Of a DNA stretch of 36,773 bases, positions 16,739-24,777 are shown in pieces. The DNA comes from Frankiales bacterium (GTDB lineage Bacteria > Actinomycetota > Actinomycetes > JAFAQI01), in NCBI GenBank assembly GCA_025980325.1, contig JAICXQ010000001.1, positions 76,232-113,004 on the forward strand, in the 5' to 3' direction. Position 1 is the first letter of the stretch. Every line of letters starts with the position of its first letter. Made by a program: the position numbers and the translations under genes. The notes under the pieces were generated by a model. The model did not search any database, was not told the DNA's origin, and was given only the letters and a program-made list of their open reading frames with translations.

Positions 16739-16756
16739 TCGAACAATACTGTTCGA
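16739..16756. promoter_or_regulatory. Palindromic operator candidate for the TetR regulator
   Basis: TCGAACA (16739-16745) and TGTTCGA (16750-16756) are perfect 7-bp arms around ATAC. It lies in the 64-bp divergent region between the TetR and cupin genes. A TANNNT box (TACTGT, 16747-16752) for the cupin gene falls inside it, so binding would block that promoter. AGGAG (16764-16768) is the cupin ribosome-binding site. Confidence 0.65.
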
Positions 16757-16777
16757 TCAATCTAGGAGTGTTGCCAC

Positions 16778-17290
16778 ATGTCCGCACTCGGGTTGCCGCT
16801 GGCCGTCGTACCGCCGGGTGAGGGAGCCGAAGGCTTCCTCGGCACGATCGGCGTCGCGTTCAAGCTCGACAGCGCCCAGACCGGCGGCAACGTGTCCGTC
16901 GTCGAGCACCCGTTCCCGGTCGGCTCGATCGTCCCGCCGCACCTGCACACGCGCGAAGACGAGTTCTCGTATGTGCTCGAAGGCGAGATCGGCTTCCGCT
17001 CCGAGGATCAGGAGGCGGTGCTCGGCGCCGGCGGGTACATCACCAAGCCGCGTGGTGCGGTGCACACGATGTGGAACGCCGGCCAGGTGCCGGCCCGGAT
17101 GATCGAGATCATCAGCCCGGGCGGGTTCGAGGGCTTCTTCCGCGAGCTCTCCGACGTCATCGCCTCCGGCGAGATGAACGTCGACGCGCTGCGTTCGATC
17201 GCCGACCGTTACGGCCTCGAGCTCGCGCGGCCGGACTGGCTCGACGACGTCGTCAAGCGATACGGCCTGACGCCGCCGCCGGGTGGGTGA
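16778..17290 (+). CDS. Cupin domain protein
   Basis: A 170-residue single-cupin protein. Cupin motif 1 is IVPPHLHTREDEFSYVLEGEIG, with His55, His57 and Glu62 as likely metal ligands. Motif 2 is PRGAVHTMWN, with His96 as the fourth ligand. Such proteins are dioxygenases, isomerases or small-molecule sensors, and the activity cannot be named. AGGAG lies 9 nt before ATG 16778. It is probably controlled by the adjacent divergent TetR. Its last 38 bp overlap the 3' end of the convergent DUF2182 gene; both frames look genuine up to their stops. Confidence 0.9.
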   Translation: MSALGLPLAVVPPGEGAEGFLGTIGVAFKLDSAQTGGNVSVVEHPFPVGSIVPPHLHTREDEFSYVLEGEIGFRSEDQEAVLGAGGYITKPRGAVHTMWNAGQVPARMIEIISPGGFEGFFRELSDVIASGEMNVDALRSIADRYGLELARPDWLDDVVKRYGLTPPPGG

Positions 17291-18146
17291 CCGCACTCAT
17301 CGTCATCGGCTGGCCGGTGCCGGCACCGGAGGATGTCACCGAGCTCAACCAGGCCGGATGGATGACGACGGCGAGGCCGAAGGCGACGAGTGCGGTGCCG
17401 ACGACCTTCGGCAGCTGCGGTGCGTGCTTCCAGTTCTTCTCGGCCAGGAAGACGACCGCGATCGCGGCCATCCACGCGAGGTTCATCAACCCGACCACGA
17501 ACAGCACGGTCATGAGTGCCCAGCAGCAACCGAGGCAGTAGGCGCCGTGCGAGATGCCGGCCCGCAACGTCCCGCGCCACCCACTGCCGAAGTCGTGCGT
17601 GGCGAGGAATGTCAACGGCGAACGGCACGCGTTGAGGCAGGTCGCCTTCCACTTCGTGAACTGGTACGCACCGGCGACCGCGAGCACCGCGCCGCCCACC
17701 CGCGGCACCCACGTGGTCGCGTCGCTCACCTCGCGGAACCCGAGCAACGCCACCAGCGGTACGACGCCGATCGCCACCCACACGACGAGGTAGCCGCCGA
17801 CGAACACGACGCTCGGCGCGACTCCGCCGCCGCGGCGGCGGATCACCAGGCGATGCAGCAGGACGATCGGCGCGATCGTCGGGAACATCATCGCGATCAT
17901 CATCGACGTCCACATCGCGAGGAACAGCGGCACCGCCATGTCGAATTTCATGGCGGTGCCGACCTGCGCGATGCCCTGCACCATGCCGGTCATGCCGTCG
18001 GCCTGGCGGGTCGTCTCCCACCAACCGAGAGCGGCGAGCAGCAGCAGGACGGCAGCCGTCGCGACCGTCGCGCGCCGTTGCAGGACGACGTACGCCGATC
18101 GAGGGGTGTCGGGCCGTCCGGTGTCGAGCGTGGTCGTCGCGGTCAC
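17253..18146 (-). CDS. DUF2182 integral membrane protein (putative metal-binding)
   Basis: A 297-residue membrane protein matching the DUF2182 pattern. It has several transmembrane segments, MAVPLFLAMWTSMMIAMMFPT (about residues 70-90), a Cys-containing YQFTKWKATCLNACRSP (about 160-177) and SHGAYCLGCCWALM (about 198-211). The conserved Met- and Cys-rich motifs led to its description as a predicted metal-binding protein. It starts 7 bp after the DUF1326 stop, in the same operon; these two families are often neighbours. The C-terminal tail overlaps the cupin gene. Metal transport or handling is an inference from the motifs. Confidence 0.9.
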   Translation of the reverse strand: MTATTTLDTGRPDTPRSAYVVLQRRATVATAAVLLLLAALGWWETTRQADGMTGMVQGIAQVGTAMKFDMAVPLFLAMWTSMMIAMMFPTIAPIVLLHRLVIRRRGGGVAPSVVFVGGYLVVWVAIGVVPLVALLGFREVSDATTWVPRVGGAVLAVAGAYQFTKWKATCLNACRSPLTFLATHDFGSGWRGTLRAGISHGAYCLGCCWALMTVLFVVGLMNLAWMAAIAVVFLAEKNWKHAPQLPKVVGTALVAFGLAVVIHPAWLSSVTSSGAGTGQPMTMSAVTHPAAASGRIA

Positions 18147-18153
18147 GAGAGTG

Positions 18154-18777
18154 TCAGCCGACGACGGGGGCCATCCGGTTCTCGCTCGACCACTGCACTT
18201 CGGAGTAGTACGCGTTCTTGCCGGCGTGGTCGAACGTGACGCCGTCCGCGTTGAGCCGGTTCACGCTCGTCGTACCGATCAGACCGTCTTGGAAGATGAA
18301 GCCGTTCGGCAACACCATGTGCGCCTCGTGCGGCTCGCCGCTGACCGGGTCCTTGAAGCTCTCGAACCGTACTTCCAACTTGTCGCCGACCTTGACCACC
18401 GAGTCGGTCTTCTTGTCGTCGATGTCGACGGTCTCGAAGAACGGGCCATGGATCGTGCTGACCGTCGCGACGAGGATCTCCCACGGCAGGCCCGGATCCT
18501 CGGCGGTGAGGATGGGCATGAGCGCGTCGCGCTGCGCATTGGGTGCGTCGACGAACAGCACCATCTCGCCGTTGCCTTCGTGAATGGCGCCCGGCCACTT
18601 GACCGCGCCGACGAACTTCGCGCCGGACAGGTCGACGCCGTCGCGCTCGCCGGACGTCACCTGGACGCCGACGACGCCCTCGCAGTTGCCATGCGACGGG
18701 AAACCGCTCATGTTGCACGGGCAGCCCAACTCGCAGTTGCACGACTCGAAGTACTTCGCGTTCATATGCCAGGCCAT
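18154..18777 (-). CDS. DUF1326 protein
   Basis: A 207-residue protein of the DUF1326 family. It is recognised by the N-terminal Cys cluster FESCNCELGCPCNMSGFP (residues about 10-27) and the beta-rich body with WEILVATVSTIHGPFFETVD. The four clustered Cys could bind a metal. No signal peptide is seen, so it is probably cytoplasmic. ATG 18777 is chosen because AGAAGGGAAG lies 7 nt upstream and the Cys motif follows at once; the longer frame to 18957 lacks family similarity. It is transcribed with the DUF2182 gene, so the two probably act together. Role unknown. The 201 bp upstream (18778-18978) hold no gene I can support. Confidence 0.9.
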   Translation of the reverse strand: MAWHMNAKYFESCNCELGCPCNMSGFPSHGNCEGVVGVQVTSGERDGVDLSGAKFVGAVKWPGAIHEGNGEMVLFVDAPNAQRDALMPILTAEDPGLPWEILVATVSTIHGPFFETVDIDDKKTDSVVKVGDKLEVRFESFKDPVSGEPHEAHMVLPNGFIFQDGLIGTTSVNRLNADGVTFDHAGKNAYYSEVQWSSENRMAPVVG

Positions 18778-18978
18778 CGCGCGCTTCCCTTCTCTATGGC
18801 GAGTAGTGCACATGGTCGCAAAACCCGCAGGAGTGGGGCGGACGGCGCGAGTGGACACGCCTCGAAGTGGCTGCCCGAGATGTCCCATCCCGACGGCGAA
18901 ACGGCCATTGCCGGCACCCCCGCGCCCCACCATGTCGCGCACGTACGAAATCGTCAATGGCCTCGCGGGTGCGGGGCG

Positions 18979-20358
18979 TTACCAGCGGCCGGTGAACCGG
19001 GTCAGGTCGACCGGCGCGGCGCCCAGGGTCCAGGACGCGTTGCTGGTGCGGGTGCATGGTTGCGCAAGCATGAGCGGGTGGTCGGCCTTCGGGTCGGTGA
19101 TGAACCGTCCGATCTCGCTGCCGTTGCTCGTCTTCGCGAGCGAGGGCACGTCGGGCAGCAGGCGCCACTTGTGACCCTTCACGGTGAGGACGCCCACCCG
19201 CGGCTCGCCGCAATACGTCGTGCCGGTGTCGAGGTCGTACGCAACGATGACGAACAACCTCGTGCCATCGGGCGACCAGGTCGCGGCGGTGGGAAGACCG
19301 AGCGACTGGCCGAGCATTGGGGGCTTCCAGCACGTCGTGGTTCGGCCGGCGTCCAGCGAGTAGCAGACATTGTTCCGGTAGTAGGCGGCGAGATGCGTCG
19401 GCGTCGCGGGCGACGACCGCATCGTCGTGAGTCCCAGTGTGACCTGGTCCCAGGACGGCCCGCCGCTGCGCGTCTGCCAGTGAGCGCCCGCGTCGGTAGA
19501 GGTGATGAACGCCGTTCCGAGCTTGCCGGCGACGGTCGCGGGTGTGGCCCCGTAGACGACGCGCGAGTCGAAGCGGTCGACGTCGAACTGCGGCCCGCGT
19601 CCGCCGTTGTAGTTGATATACGGCATCGTCGTCGACTGCACCGCCCACGTCGCGCCGGCGTCATGCGTCACGTAGAAGGCGCCGCCGGAGTCGTGGAGTT
19701 GGCCGTCGTGAACGCCGTAGTAGCTGTTGTCGCACGCGAAGTACGCGGTGTCCGGCGCGCTCGGTGCCGGCACCAGCCAGGACATGCCGAAGTACGCGCA
19801 CTCGGGTGCGCCAACGGGCAGTTCCGACGTCGCCGAAGGTGACGGGACCGTCCAGGTCGACCCGCCGTCATGGCTGACCGCGACGAGGATCGGCGTCGAG
19901 TAGAAGGTTGCGCTGTCGGTCGCCGACATTTCGGCCAACGCGTAGAGGGTCTTTGCATCTGCGGCCGTGGTCCCGCGCGGGGTCATCACGCCCATGATCT
20001 GGTATTCCGTGGCGGTCACGGCGTACGGGCTGGTCGGGTCCGTCGACCGGATGTCCGAGAGCTGGAACACGGTGCGCCACGTGCAGCCGCCGTCGAGCGA
20101 TCGCTGCACTCCGGTGCCGTCGACGCTGGCGTAGAGCTGGTTCGGGTTGAGCGGATCCTCGGCCAGTATCGGCGCGGTGGCTTCCCATCCTCCCCGGTCG
20201 CCGGCGGTCAGCCCGGCAGGCGCCGGGGCCAGTTGCCAGCCATGACCTGCCGCGGCCGGGCAGCCTTCGGCCTGGGCCGCGATGCGCGCTGAACCGGCCG
20301 GAACGCAGACGAATCCAGCGCACGCGGCTGCGATCACGAGGGACTGCACTCGACGCAC
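18979..20358 (-). CDS. Secreted Asp-box (BNR-repeat) protein
   Basis: A 459-residue exported protein, related in layout to the one ending at 14625. A signal peptide (RRVQSLVIAAACAGFVCVPAGSARIAAQA) is followed by GCPAAAGHGW, then the first Asp box SLDGGCTWRTVF, and further boxes SHDGGSTW, THDAGATW, STDAGAHW and SLDAGRTT. Phrases such as LAEDPLNPNQLYASVDGTGVQRS are typical of secreted propellers of the sortilin/photosystem-assembly type. The Cys in the first box and the Cys after the signal may form a conserved disulfide. GTG 20358 is chosen because the chain then starts at the signal peptide. Ligand or substrate unknown. Confidence 0.82.
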   Translation of the reverse strand: MRRVQSLVIAAACAGFVCVPAGSARIAAQAEGCPAAAGHGWQLAPAPAGLTAGDRGGWEATAPILAEDPLNPNQLYASVDGTGVQRSLDGGCTWRTVFQLSDIRSTDPTSPYAVTATEYQIMGVMTPRGTTAADAKTLYALAEMSATDSATFYSTPILVAVSHDGGSTWTVPSPSATSELPVGAPECAYFGMSWLVPAPSAPDTAYFACDNSYYGVHDGQLHDSGGAFYVTHDAGATWAVQSTTMPYINYNGGRGPQFDVDRFDSRVVYGATPATVAGKLGTAFITSTDAGAHWQTRSGGPSWDQVTLGLTTMRSSPATPTHLAAYYRNNVCYSLDAGRTTTCWKPPMLGQSLGLPTAATWSPDGTRLFVIVAYDLDTGTTYCGEPRVGVLTVKGHKWRLLPDVPSLAKTSNGSEIGRFITDPKADHPLMLAQPCTRTSNASWTLGAAPVDLTRFTGRW

Positions 20359-20444
20359 GCGTTCATCGTTTCGGCGTCGAGTCGGGCTGCGTGGCCACCC
20401 GGTAGCCGTACCGTGGCCAACGGCGTCCACGGCAGAATCGAGGT

Positions 20445-20828
20445 GTGCGCGGTAAGCGGGCTCGTCGTCAGACCTTCGCGGACGTGCTCGCCGAACACGA
20501 CCCGCTGACCCATCCGCCGGCACCTCAGCCGGTTCCCATTCCTTCGCTGCTCGAAGCGGATCAGTTCACCGACGATCGCGGGGTCACCTGGAAGCGCCGA
20601 GGCGGTGGCCTCTCCGCGCACGACCTCGCCCGAATGATCGGCGATCCGAAGGTGACGGTGCTGCATGAATACCTCGGCAAACTGAGGGAAGTCCCGCTCG
20701 CCGATCGGCGTGCGTTCTGGGCCGAGGCCGAGGATCGGATGCGCCGATCGCCGTACTCCGGCTTCTTTGGGCAGGAGTTCAAGAGCGAGGACCGGCGCTA
20801 CCTCGTGGTGATCGCGGAAACGTGCTGA
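20445..20828 (+). CDS. Hypothetical cytoplasmic protein
   Basis: A 127-residue soluble protein without a signal or membrane segment. The N-terminus is basic (MRGKRARRQTFADVLAEHDPLTHPP), followed by a Pro-rich stretch. The rest is mixed, with DRGVTWKRRGGGLSAHDLARMIGDPKVTVLHEYLG and a C-terminal beta strand RRYLVVIAE. I do not recognise a family. The start at GTG 20445 has no ribosome-binding site; CAGAAT at 20433-20438 lies at leaderless -10 distance. It is divergent from the Asp-box gene (86 bp between starts). Confidence 0.6.
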   Translation: MRGKRARRQTFADVLAEHDPLTHPPAPQPVPIPSLLEADQFTDDRGVTWKRRGGGLSAHDLARMIGDPKVTVLHEYLGKLREVPLADRRAFWAEAEDRMRRSPYSGFFGQEFKSEDRRYLVVIAETC

Positions 20829-20903
20829 GGAGATCGCCGCGTCACGCAGATGCGAACTCGTCGATCACACCTGCCGCCGTCGGCTGCGTGGTTGCCGGCG
20901 CTC

Positions 20904-21131
20904 TCAGCGGTGGCGCCGGAATCTGAAGAAGAAAGCCACGAACACCAACACGATGCCGACGTTGGCGCCCAGTCGTTCCCAGAAGTGGTGCCGAAAGAAA
21001 AGAAGGTCCACGCCGACCACCACGACGACCATCGCGAGCACGTAGAGCGCGTTGGCAACCGACCGTCCCACGGTCCCTTCGTACACCCTGTGGGTCGTCG
21101 GCGCAGCCTCCTTCGCGACCTCACTGGTCAA
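20904..21131 (-). CDS. Small membrane protein
   Basis: A 75-residue protein with two predicted membrane helices (ANALYVLAMVVVVVGVDLLFF and LGANVGIVLVFVAFFF) and a basic C-terminus (RFRRHR). Such short two-helix proteins are common in actinomycetes and their function is usually unknown. The start is TTG 21131, supported by GGAG (21142-21139) seven bases upstream; GTG 21086 is an alternative. It is divergent from the next small membrane protein by 29 bp. Confidence 0.72.
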   Translation of the reverse strand: MTSEVAKEAAPTTHRVYEGTVGRSVANALYVLAMVVVVVGVDLLFFRHHFWERLGANVGIVLVFVAFFFRFRRHR

Positions 21132-21160
21132 ACGGCCGCTCCGTCCGGGAGCATGTTCGT

Positions 21161-21391
21161 GTGGATGCAGAGTCGTGGCGGCTCATGACCGCGATTTTCG
21201 CGTGGTTCGTGATGGCTTGGGGCACGCTCATGCTCGTCCTCTGGGTCCCGGTGCGGCTCGCCAACGACATGTCCCGCCGGGGTCGCCACGGCTGGACCTA
21301 TGCCGCGCTGTATTTGCTGTTGCCGCCGATCGGTCTTGCCGCATGGCTCGTCGACCGCAGACGCTTCCGGCTCGCCCAACAAGCTAGTTGA
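21161..21391 (+). CDS. Small membrane protein
   Basis: A 76-residue protein with two hydrophobic segments (MTAIFAWFVMAWGTLMLVLWVPV and WTYAALYLLLPPIGLAAWLV), separated by a basic loop NDMSRRGRHG, and a basic C-terminus. GTG 21161 is given; ATG 21185, just before the first helix, is an equally possible start. It overlaps the 3' end of the convergent sigma-operon gene by 8 bp. No family recognised. Confidence 0.65.
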   Translation: MDAESWRLMTAIFAWFVMAWGTLMLVLWVPVRLANDMSRRGRHGWTYAALYLLLPPIGLAAWLVDRRRFRLAQQAS

Positions 21392-22700
21392 CGATTCCGG
21401 TCAGGTAAGCGGCCTTGTCGCCTGAGCCACCGACGGCGATGCAGTAGGTGGCGTCCGCACAAGAGACCGTGGCCTCGCTGCTGTCGCTGGCTTCTTGGAG
21501 TTGCGACCAGGTGCCGTTGCGCCATACGGCGATGAGCGGGCCCTTGAAGGTCTCCGGGTAGAAGTTGGCGCCGGATCCTGCGTCGGCGGCGATACAGAGC
21601 GAGACGTCCGGGCACGAGACCGACGCGAATCCCTCCGAGCCGAGTCCGGTCGCGAGTCGTGTCACTCGCGACCAATGCGCCCCGTTCCATGTCGCGTAGA
21701 TGTCTCCGGCCGCGTGCGCCCCGCCGACCGCCATACAGGAGCTGGCTGTCGAGCAAGAAACATGAGTAATGGCACCCAAGCCGGGGGCGATCGTCTCTCC
21801 GCTCGACCACTCCGTTCCGTTCCATGTCATCGCCTCGGTGCCGTCGTGGGTATTGCCAACGCCGATGCAGACGGTCGATGTGAGGCAGGAGAACCCCGTG
21901 ATGTCGATGTTGCTCAGTGTGTTCAGCGTCGACCAACCGGTGCCGTCCCACGTGGCGTAACCGGTCGCGACAGTAGTCGGGTCGCTCTCGATCGGGTAAG
22001 CGGCCATGCAAAAAGTTGGCGTGGCGCAGTCAAGGGACTCGATGAACAACGTCCTCTTGGCGGCGGCCAGCTGCCGTGCGGGGAGCCAGCGGCTGCCCTC
22101 CCAGCGGGAGTAGTAGCCGTTCTTCGAAATCGCCATACAGAACGAAGAGTCGGTGCACGACACCGTGATGAAGGTGCCCGCGAACGCCGGCATCGGTGTC
22201 GGCGCGCTCCAGGCCCCGTTCTCATAGACCACGAGGCCCTCCGGGCCGAACGGTTTCGAGTTGTCAAAGGTCGTGAGCTGTGCAGCAGCGGCGCAGAACG
22301 TCCTGGTGGGACACGACAACGCGGCTGCGAAGGGGTGGCCGACCGTCACTGCGTCGTGGACGTTCCACGTGAACGACGACGAGCCCTTCGACGGCGTGGT
22401 CTGCAGGTCGCTGGGCAAAGGCGTCGGGGTGGGGGTTGGCGTCGGGGTCGGTAGCGCCGAGGGCGTCGGGGTCTCGGCCGGCACGAGCGGCGCTTCGCGT
22501 TCGCTGCCGGACTGCGCGCCGACGGAGACTCCGGTGACGGTCCCGGCGATCACCGCCGCGGCGACGGCGGGCAGCGCCGCGTGACGCCAGCGTCGCTGAC
22601 GCGCCCGCTGACGGACCCGGTCGTACTGGCCCAGTGGCGCGGGCAGCGGCTCGACGGACCGGGTGAGCAGGTCACGCACCGGGTCACGCTCGTCAGTCAT
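21384..22700 (-). CDS. Transmembrane protein with seven Cx5C repeats, coupled to ECF sigma factor
   Basis: A 438-residue membrane protein. The cytoplasmic N-terminus (residues 1-45) has MTDERDPVRDLLTRSVEPLPAPLG, then a basic patch RQRARQRRWR, one transmembrane helix (about 42-60), and a Thr-Pro repeat linker (about 76-100). The extracellular part has seven repeats each holding a Cys-x5-Cys pair: SCPTRTFC, SCTDSSFC, DCATPTFC, SCLTSTVC, SCSTASSC, SCPDVSLC, SCADATYC. A W-containing strand lies between them, suggesting a seven-bladed propeller with one disulfide per blade. Its ATG overlaps the sigma-factor stop by 8 bp. That coupling and the topology suggest an anti-sigma or sensor partner, but no ZAS (HxxxCxxC) motif is present. 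The sensor role is inferred. Confidence 0.82.
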   Translation of the reverse strand: MTDERDPVRDLLTRSVEPLPAPLGQYDRVRQRARQRRWRHAALPAVAAAVIAGTVTGVSVGAQSGSEREAPLVPAETPTPSALPTPTPTPTPTPLPSDLQTTPSKGSSSFTWNVHDAVTVGHPFAAALSCPTRTFCAAAAQLTTFDNSKPFGPEGLVVYENGAWSAPTPMPAFAGTFITVSCTDSSFCMAISKNGYYSRWEGSRWLPARQLAAAKRTLFIESLDCATPTFCMAAYPIESDPTTVATGYATWDGTGWSTLNTLSNIDITGFSCLTSTVCIGVGNTHDGTEAMTWNGTEWSSGETIAPGLGAITHVSCSTASSCMAVGGAHAAGDIYATWNGAHWSRVTRLATGLGSEGFASVSCPDVSLCIAADAGSGANFYPETFKGPLIAVWRNGTWSQLQEASDSSEATVSCADATYCIAVGGSGDKAAYLTGIVN

Positions 22701-23166
22701 CGCTAGCCTCCATCGCGGCGAGCAACCGGGCTCGAGCTCGGTGCAAGTCGCTCTTGATCGATCCCTCGGGGCGCTCGAGCAATCGGGCGACCTCGGTAAC
22801 GGGAAGGTCGGCGTAGTAGTGCAGGAGTACGACGGACTGCAGGCGTTTCGGCAGCCGCCCGACGAGATCGCGCAGGCCGAGATCCGGTGCGCCGTCGTGG
22901 GCCGGCTGCTCCACCGACACCGTGATCGCGCGGGTCGCGGCGCGCCGCCAGTGCCGACGGACCAGGTTGGTCGCGACCACGTAGAGGTAGCCGCGCGGGT
23001 CGTCGATCCGACTCCACCGACTCCACAATCTGGTGAACGCCTCGGCGGCCAGATCATGGGCGGCTTCTTCGTCGCCGACCAGGCCGCGGCACCATCCCGC
23101 GAGGCGCGGATATTCAGCCGCGAACAGCTCCGCAGCGGCTTCCTGCGCCGCTGGTCGGCCCGTCAC
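22693..23166 (-). CDS. ECF sigma factor (SigE-family type)
   Basis: A 157-residue extracytoplasmic-function sigma factor, which directs RNA polymerase to stress or envelope genes. Region 2 spans about residues 14-75 (FAAEYPRLAGWCRGLVGDEE, AAEAFTRLWSRW, PRGYLYVVATNLVRRHWRR). Region 4 spans about 98-150 (RLPKRLQSVVLLHYYADLPV with helix-turn-helix EVARLLERPEGSIKSDLHRARARL). GTG 23166 is chosen because GGGAGGGAGA lies immediately upstream; the longer frame adds residues unlike the family. The downstream transmembrane gene overlaps its stop and is probably its regulator. Confidence 0.92.
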   Translation of the reverse strand: MTGRPAAQEAAAELFAAEYPRLAGWCRGLVGDEEAAHDLAAEAFTRLWSRWSRIDDPRGYLYVVATNLVRRHWRRAATRAITVSVEQPAHDGAPDLGLRDLVGRLPKRLQSVVLLHYYADLPVTEVARLLERPEGSIKSDLHRARARLLAAMEASDD

Positions 23167-23274
23167 GACTCTCCCTCCCACAACTTCCACGCCGACAAGG
23201 AGTCTGCGGGGCGCCGCCAGGTTGCACGTGCAGACGTTTCTCACCGAGCAGCCATATGCCTCCTCGGCTGATGG

Positions 23275-23892
23275 TTACCAAACTCTCGCGAGGGTCGGGC
23301 TGAGCAGAAGCCCGGACGCGATGGCGATGCCGGCGCCGGCGAGCTGAAGGCGCCGTCGCTTGACGAAAGCAACGCCGATTGTTGCGACCGCCGCGAGGAC
23401 GCCGAGCCAGAAGGCGCTGACGCGGGCCAGTTCGTCGCTGCCGGACAGGTACGCCGCGGATTCGCGCGGGGAGATTGTGGCGACGTCGATCCGGTCGCCG
23501 GGGGAGTGCCGGCGGAAGTCGTTGGCGAGTGGGATGTCCAATCGGTCGTGCCCTGCATCGCCCAGTGGATCGGTGACCTGGTAGTTCCCGCGGCACGTCC
23601 AGTCGTACGGCATTGGTTCGTGCGTGCAGGACGTGACGGTCAGCGTTCCGAGGCTGTAGAAGCCGTCTCGAGAGACGTCGTGGAAGTGCGTCAGCGTGAC
23701 CCAAGAACTGCGCATGGCTGGAGTGGCCGCAACCAGCAGCAGTAGTGCGGCCAGGACGAGAACAGCGCGAGCCCACCTGTTCACGCCGAGATTGCCCCGC
23801 AAGCGGAACGCCACGAAAGTCGCGAACTTGCCAGCACGTGGTGGCGCTATAGCCGCACCTGCTGCGGACAAGTCCGCGCGCCGCCCGTTCAT
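23275..23892 (-). CDS. Membrane protein of unknown function
   Basis: About 205 residues with one N-terminal membrane helix (VLVLAALLLLVAATP), an external domain with two Cys (TSCTHEP, DWTCRGNY) and DP-rich sequence, then two C-terminal helices (FWLGVLAAVATIGVAFV; LAGAGIAIASGLLL). A helix / external beta domain / helix layout is seen in DUF3592-like proteins, but I cannot confirm membership. ATG 23892, GTG 23901 (directly after the esterase stop) and GTG 23784 (just before the first helix) are all possible starts. It is probably co-transcribed with the esterase upstream. Confidence 0.68.
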   Translation of the reverse strand: MNGRRADLSAAGAAIAPPRAGKFATFVAFRLRGNLGVNRWARAVLVLAALLLLVAATPAMRSSWVTLTHFHDVSRDGFYSLGTLTVTSCTHEPMPYDWTCRGNYQVTDPLGDAGHDRLDIPLANDFRRHSPGDRIDVATISPRESAAYLSGSDELARVSAFWLGVLAAVATIGVAFVKRRRLQLAGAGIAIASGLLLSPTLARVW

Positions 23893-23901
23893 CGGACGCA
23901 C

Positions 23902-24777
23902 TTACGTCGTCCGCAAGTGCTCGCCGAGGAACGCGATCTGATGCGGAGCGCTGTGCCGCCAGAAGGCAGTGTCGTGACCGCCCCGACTGAAGTCGGTCGC
24001 GGGCGGCGGCGTCAGTTCGGACGCGAAGACGCGCGTAGTCTTGTAAAAGGGGTCGGAGGTACCGATCGCGATCCGGATCGGCAGGCCGGTCAGGCGCGCG
24101 TGGTTGGCGAGGACGTTGTGGCTCGAAAAGTCGGCGGCGTTGTCGAACGCACCGGACGCCGTGTCGCTTGCTTTGGGCCACAACGCGGGACTGTCCACCG
24201 CTACGGCGGCGCAACGCGACGTGCCGACCCGTTCGGCCAGCAGCAGCGCGCCGTAGCCGCCCATCGACCAGCCGGCGAGACCGAACTTGTCGGTGCGGAG
24301 ACCCTTCTGCGCGAGCAGGGGCAGGAACTCGGTGAGCAGCATCAGCTGCGGGTCGTCGCCGTTCGCCCGGCGATGCCAGTAGCTGTGATTGCCGCCGTCG
24401 GCTGCTGCGACCGCGAACGGTGACGTGCCCGCCGCGACGGCCGCGACGAGGTACCGGCCCCAGTCGTGGCTGCCGAAGACGGTTGCGTGACTGTCCCCCC
24501 GGCCGTGCAGGACGATTGCCACCGGCAGCTGCCGTGTTCGGCTCGGTGGGTAGGCGATCGACCAGCCGACGGTTCGCCCGCCGCGCGCCCGCGACACGAA
24601 CGAACCACTCTCGGTCGACGCGTCGTTGCTCGGGACCGTGTACGAGGGTTCGGGGACCGGATGAGCAAGCCGGTCCAACCTGTTACGGATCCGGGGAAAC
24701 TCGATGACGCCGGCGGTCGCGGCGGCGGCGCTGACACTGACCGCGCCGACCAACACCTGCCGCCGCGACAAGCTCAT
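23902..24777 (-). CDS. Exported alpha/beta-hydrolase esterase (Tat signal)
   Basis: A 291-residue esterase. The N-terminus MSLSRRQVLVGAVSVSAAAA has a twin-arginine motif (SRRQVL) and a hydrophobic stretch, so export by Tat is likely. Catalytic features are the oxyanion HGRGD at 91-95, nucleophile elbow GWSMGG with Ser171, probable acid Asp242 (GTSDPFY) and His268 (RGGHDTAFW). The layout matches the esterase D / antigen 85-like fold group, which acts on acyl esters of small molecules or lipids. ATG 24777 is chosen for the Tat signal. The upstream part of the longer frame is not protein-like. Confidence 0.88.
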   Translation of the reverse strand: MSLSRRQVLVGAVSVSAAAATAGVIEFPRIRNRLDRLAHPVPEPSYTVPSNDASTESGSFVSRARGGRTVGWSIAYPPSRTRQLPVAIVLHGRGDSHATVFGSHDWGRYLVAAVAAGTSPFAVAAADGGNHSYWHRRANGDDPQLMLLTEFLPLLAQKGLRTDKFGLAGWSMGGYGALLLAERVGTSRCAAVAVDSPALWPKASDTASGAFDNAADFSSHNVLANHARLTGLPIRIAIGTSDPFYKTTRVFASELTPPPATDFSRGGHDTAFWRHSAPHQIAFLGEHLRTT

